From Isoptericola sp. (GTDB taxonomy: Bacteria; Actinomycetota; Actinomycetes; Actinomycetales; Cellulomonadaceae), in the NCBI GenBank assembly GCA_031180595.1, contig JAPSLQ010000014.1:1-35219 (forward strand): 35,219 nucleotides of DNA, in the 5' to 3' direction. Under the pieces are notes generated by a model that was not told where the DNA came from, made no database searches, and was given only the letters and a program-made list of their open reading frames with translations. Positions 32,422 to 35,219 of this stretch are shown piece by piece. Numbering within the stretch: the first letter of the stretch is position 1; the number at the start of each line of letters is the position of its first letter. A program made the translations under genes and the position numbers.

Positions 32422-33770
32422 CGCGCACCCGCGACGGGGACCGGGCCGGACGCGGGCGCCACCCTCGCGCGGCGCTGCTCGCGCCGCTGCGCGTCGTGCG
32501 CCTGGGCACCGAGGCACAGCCCGACGACGAGGAACGGCAGCGACGTCTGCACCGCGACCCAGAACAGGTCCAGCTGGCCCTGCGCGAACCGGTTCGCGAC
32601 GACGGCGAACGCGAGCGTGCCGTAGCGCGGGTCGACGCGCCACAGCACCACGAGCACGCCCGCGATCATGACGAGGAAGCCGACGAGCCCGACCGTCCCG
32701 GCCGAGCTGAGCACCTCGAGCTCGGCGTTCGGCGGCTGGAACTCGTACTCCGTGCGGCCCGCGGTCCACCACCGCAGCCCGACGCCGAACCACTCGTTCT
32801 GGTTCCACACGGCCAGCGCCTGCTCGAACCAGGTGAGGCGCTGGTAGGTCGAGTTGAACTCGTTCCCCGACTCGAGCTGCTCGGTGACCGTGGTGCCCAC
32901 GTACCAGACCGCGAGCGGGACGGCGAGCAGCGGCAGCTTGCTGCGCCGGCGCCCGGGCTCGGGGCGGAGCATGATCACGAGCATGGCGAGGGCCAGCCCG
33001 ACCATGGCCTGGCGCGACTGGGCCGCGAGCATGCCCAGCGCGAACAGCGCGAACAGGGACGTCGCGACGACGCGGTTCCAGCCGAGCCACCGCGGGCGTG
33101 CGTACGCGATCGTGGCGCCGAACGCGAGGATGTCGCCGAGCGCGTTCTTGTGCAGGGAGAAGGGCGGCCCGAGGTAGACCGGGCTGAGGTCGCCCGACGC
33201 GGCCCGGCGCAGACCCTCGACGAGGGCGAGCAGGGCCATCAGCACCATGGGCGCCACGAGCAGGTTGACGGCGAGCCGGCCGTGCCCGTCGCGCGCGGCC
33301 GCCCAGCCCACGACGGCGGCGCCGCTCACCAGGAGCCAGGCGTGGAACCACTCGACGGTGTTCGCCGTGTACGGGTTCGCCACGACGGTGAACAGCGTGG
33401 CGACCTGGTAGAGGACGTTGAGCCACAGCACCGCGCGCAGCGGCCGGCTGTAGGGCCGGCGGCCGAAGACCAGCGCGACTCCGAAGGAGAGGCCGAGGAC
33501 GAAGTCGCTGACCGACAGGTCGACCCCGCTCGCACCGACCCGGTTGACGAGCGTGAGCGCGGGCACGGTGAACGCGACGGTGGCGGCGGGGGAGCAGGAC
33601 ATGAGGCCGAACGCGAGCACCGCGGCGGCGGCGTACACGCCCCAGGTCGGCTCGCGCGCGGTCGCCGCCGCGACGAGGGCGGCGCCCGCGAGCGCGGCGA
33701 GCACCACGACGACCCGTTCGAACCGCCGGTCGGTGCGGATCACCCTCGTGCCCGCGCTGAGAAGGCTCAT
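32418..33770 (-). CDS. O-antigen polymerase/ligase-type membrane protein (Wzy/WaaL-like)
   Basis: Encodes 450 aa with about 10-12 membrane helices. The large loop near 280-345 (TTVTEQLESGNEFNSTYQRL, NEWFGVGLRWWTAGR, FQPPNAELEVLSSAGTVG) is the extracytoplasmic loop pattern of the O-antigen ligase domain family. Helix blocks such as SLHKNALGDILAFGA and LAAQSRQAMVGLALAML are also typical. It likely polymerises lipid-linked repeat units or transfers the polymer, outside the membrane. Start ATG 33770 overlaps the fusion GT stop (ATGA) and the gene ends in another ATGA overlap. The track start at 34724 runs out of frame through the fusion gene. Confidence 0.88.
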   Translation of the reverse strand: MSLLSAGTRVIRTDRRFERVVVVLAALAGAALVAAATAREPTWGVYAAAAVLAFGLMSCSPAATVAFTVPALTLVNRVGASGVDLSVSDFVLGLSFGVALVFGRRPYSRPLRAVLWLNVLYQVATLFTVVANPYTANTVEWFHAWLLVSGAAVVGWAAARDGHGRLAVNLLVAPMVLMALLALVEGLRRAASGDLSPVYLGPPFSLHKNALGDILAFGATIAYARPRWLGWNRVVATSLFALFALGMLAAQSRQAMVGLALAMLVIMLRPEPGRRRSKLPLLAVPLAVWYVGTTVTEQLESGNEFNSTYQRLTWFEQALAVWNQNEWFGVGLRWWTAGRTEYEFQPPNAELEVLSSAGTVGLVGFLVMIAGVLVVLWRVDPRYGTLAFAVVANRFAQGQLDLFWVAVQTSLPFLVVGLCLGAQAHDAQRREQRRARVAPASGPVPVAGAR

Positions 33771-35219
33771 GCCGTCCCCAGGGCCGACTCGGCCCGGACC
33801 GGCCCGCGCAGGTACAGCCGCAGCCGCCGCGTGGCCTGCGCACGGGCGTCGGCACGGGGGTGGACGGCCGCCCTCAGGACCGCGCCCGCGACGACCGCAC
33901 CGCGGGCCAGCTGCCAGCCGACCGTGCCGTGGTGCTTGCGCAGGTACCGCTCCTGCGAGGCGTGGAAGTGGGTCTCGCGCCGGCGACCGTCGGTGCTCGT
34001 GCCCCCGCCGCTGTGCCTCGCGACGACGTCGTCGACCAGCAGGTGGGTCCAGCCGCGTCGTGCGGCGCGGCGAGCCCAGTCGGTCTCCTCGGCGTAGAGG
34101 AAGAACCGCTCGTCGAACGGGCCGACGTCGGCGACCGCGTCGGCCCGCAGCAGCAGCACCGACCCGACGACGAACCTGCCGCGCGCCCACCGGTCGTGGA
34201 GCCGCCCGAGCCCGGCGGCCTCGACCACCGAGCGCCCGGGCGAGGGGAACGGCCACAGGACGCGCGCGGGCCGCCCGTCGTCGTCGACCTGCGCCGGCCC
34301 GGCGCTCGCGGCGCGAGGGTCGGCGTGCAGGCGGCGCTGGAGCTCGAGCACGTCGTCGGGGTCGACGACGGCGTCGGGGTTGAGCAGCAGCACGTCGCGG
34401 CCCGGGTGCCGCCGGTGCGCCAGGCCGTGGTTGACGCCGGCCGCGAACCCGCCGTTGCGGCCCGGGTCGAGGTACGTCCCCCCGGCGAGCTCGGCGATGT
34501 CGCGGACCTCCGGCAGCGAGGAGTTGTCCACGACGGTCAGCGGCAGCTTTCCGACGAGCGGCGCGAGCGCGGCGCGGAGGCGGTCGGGGGAGCCGTAGGC
34601 GACGACGAGCACCTCGGGCGGCTCGGGCACGTCCCGTGCGTCGGGCACGTCCCGCGCATACGGGCCGGCGAGGACGCGCTCGTACAGCTCGTGGTACTGC
34701 CGCGCCACCTCCGGCCACGCGCACGCGGCGGCGACCCGCAGCCCGCGCTCGCGCAGCCGGTCGGCGAGCCCTGGCTCCGCGGCGACGCGGCGCAGCGCGG
34801 CGCCGAGCGCGGCGGCGTCGCCCGGCGGCACCAGCAGCCCGGCGTCTCCCACGACGTCGGGCAGGGCGCCGGAGTCGCTCGCGACGACCGGTACGCCGGC
34901 GGCCATCGCCTCGACGGCGACACGACCGAACTGCTCGCGCCAGCCCGGGGTGTCGAGCGAGGGGACGGCCAGCACGTCGAGCGACCGGTAGAACTCCGCG
35001 AGCGCCCCGCCCGCGTGCGAGCCGACGAAGCGGACCCGGTCGCCCGCGGGTGCGGCCAAGGCCCGCAGGTCCTGCTCCTGGGGTCCGGCCCCCGCGACGC
35101 GCAGGACCAGGCGGGTGTCGGCGACGACCGCGCGCACGAGCACGTCCACGCCCTTGTGGGGCGCCAGCCGGCCCGCGTAGCCGACGACGACGGGACCGGT
35201 CGCCGCGCGCCCCGCCGGC
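33767..35219 (-). CDS. GT4-GT2 fusion glycosyltransferase (partial, 5' end outside window)
   Basis: The visible part is 483 codons; reading continues in frame to the window edge (VGYAGRLAPHKGVDVL just before the track's start), so the track's GTG at 35149 is internal. The first half is the C-terminal domain of a GT4 enzyme, with AGAGPQEQDLRAL and EX7E in EQFGRVAVEAM. After a Pro/Asp linker (ARDVPDARDVPEPPE) comes a GT-A fold GT2 domain: LTVVDNSSLPEV, DPGRNGGFAAGVNHGL, LLLNPDAVVDPDD and [15 protein letters not shown], like WbbL-type rhamnosyltransferases. One polypeptide may add two successive sugars. It is the first visible gene of the minus-strand half, coupled to the polymerase by ATGA. Confidence 0.88.
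   Translation of the reverse strand, partial: PAGRAATGPVVVGYAGRLAPHKGVDVLVRAVVADTRLVLRVAGAGPQEQDLRALAAPAGDRVRFVGSHAGGALAEFYRSLDVLAVPSLDTPGWREQFGRVAVEAMAAGVPVVASDSGALPDVVGDAGLLVPPGDAAALGAALRRVAAEPGLADRLRERGLRVAAACAWPEVARQYHELYERVLAGPYARDVPDARDVPEPPEVLVVAYGSPDRLRAALAPLVGKLPLTVVDNSSLPEVRDIAELAGGTYLDPGRNGGFAAGVNHGLAHRRHPGRDVLLLNPDAVVDPDDVLELQRRLHADPRAASAGPAQVDDDGRPARVLWPFPSPGRSVVEAAGLGRLHDRWARGRFVVGSVLLLRADAVADVGPFDERFFLYAEETDWARRAARRGWTHLLVDDVVARHSGGGTSTDGRRRETHFHASQERYLRKHHGTVGWQLARGAVVAGAVLRAAVHPRADARAQATRRLRLYLRGPVRAESALGTA

Overview
The window looks like chromosome from a very GC-rich actinobacterium. The evidence is strong third-position G/C, frequent GTG starts, many -10 boxes only 6-8 nt ahead of start codons (leaderless mRNAs), an lrp-lat pair, a ROK-controlled CUT1 sugar ABC operon without its own ATPase, and the order tRNA-Gln, glmU, prs, rplY(ctc), pth. 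A relative of Cellulomonadaceae/Promicromonosporaceae (Micrococcales) is my best guess. It is an inference and not proven by the sequence. There is no rRNA, CRISPR array, phage or recognisable insertion sequence.

Layout, left to right. (1) 1-1894: rsmA and ispE, translationally coupled housekeeping genes. (2) 1901-12046: a carbohydrate locus. A CE7 acetyl esterase is divergent from a ROK repressor, followed by a lipoprotein binding protein, two CUT1 permeases, a cytoplasmic GH38 alpha-mannosidase and a secreted GH76 endo-alpha-1,6-mannanase. The parts fit alpha-mannan (for example fungal wall mannan) use: GH76 cuts outside, the ABC transporter imports oligosaccharides, GH38 finishes inside, and ROK controls the operon through an inverted repeat at the promoter. 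(3) 12080-17036: an ABC-F ATPase, an Lrp/AsnC regulator with L-lysine 6-aminotransferase (lat), and an S66 LD-carboxypeptidase-like gene, several of them apparently leaderless. (4) 17065-20674: a minus-strand gene with an AbiEi-like N-terminus and a nuclease-like C-terminus, bracketed by two related 62-bp palindromes; then a MarR-MFS operon with a perfect operator palindrome, and a TetR regulator. (5) 20846-25344: tRNA-Gln(UUG), glmU, prs, a 329-bp structured leader, rplY/ctc, a strong terminator and pth. (6) 25393-35219: a DUF4190-type membrane protein whose 3' end carries a 28-bp palindrome, then an extracellular polysaccharide cluster. Its plus-strand half is GT4, a Wzz/BY-kinase-like protein and GT4. 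Its minus-strand half is a GT4-GT2 fusion (cut by the window edge), a Wzy/WaaL-type polymerase or ligase, GT4, and a TuaH-like GT. The halves converge with overlapping 3' ends.

The least ordinary items are the paired 62-bp palindromes around the AbiEi/nuclease-like gene, the BY-kinase-like protein that lacks a Walker A lysine, the rplY leader with mutually exclusive hairpins and a 12-nt repeat at both ends, and the 28-bp palindrome ahead of the polysaccharide operon. All calls come from reading the sequence and the supplied ORF translations; no searches were run.
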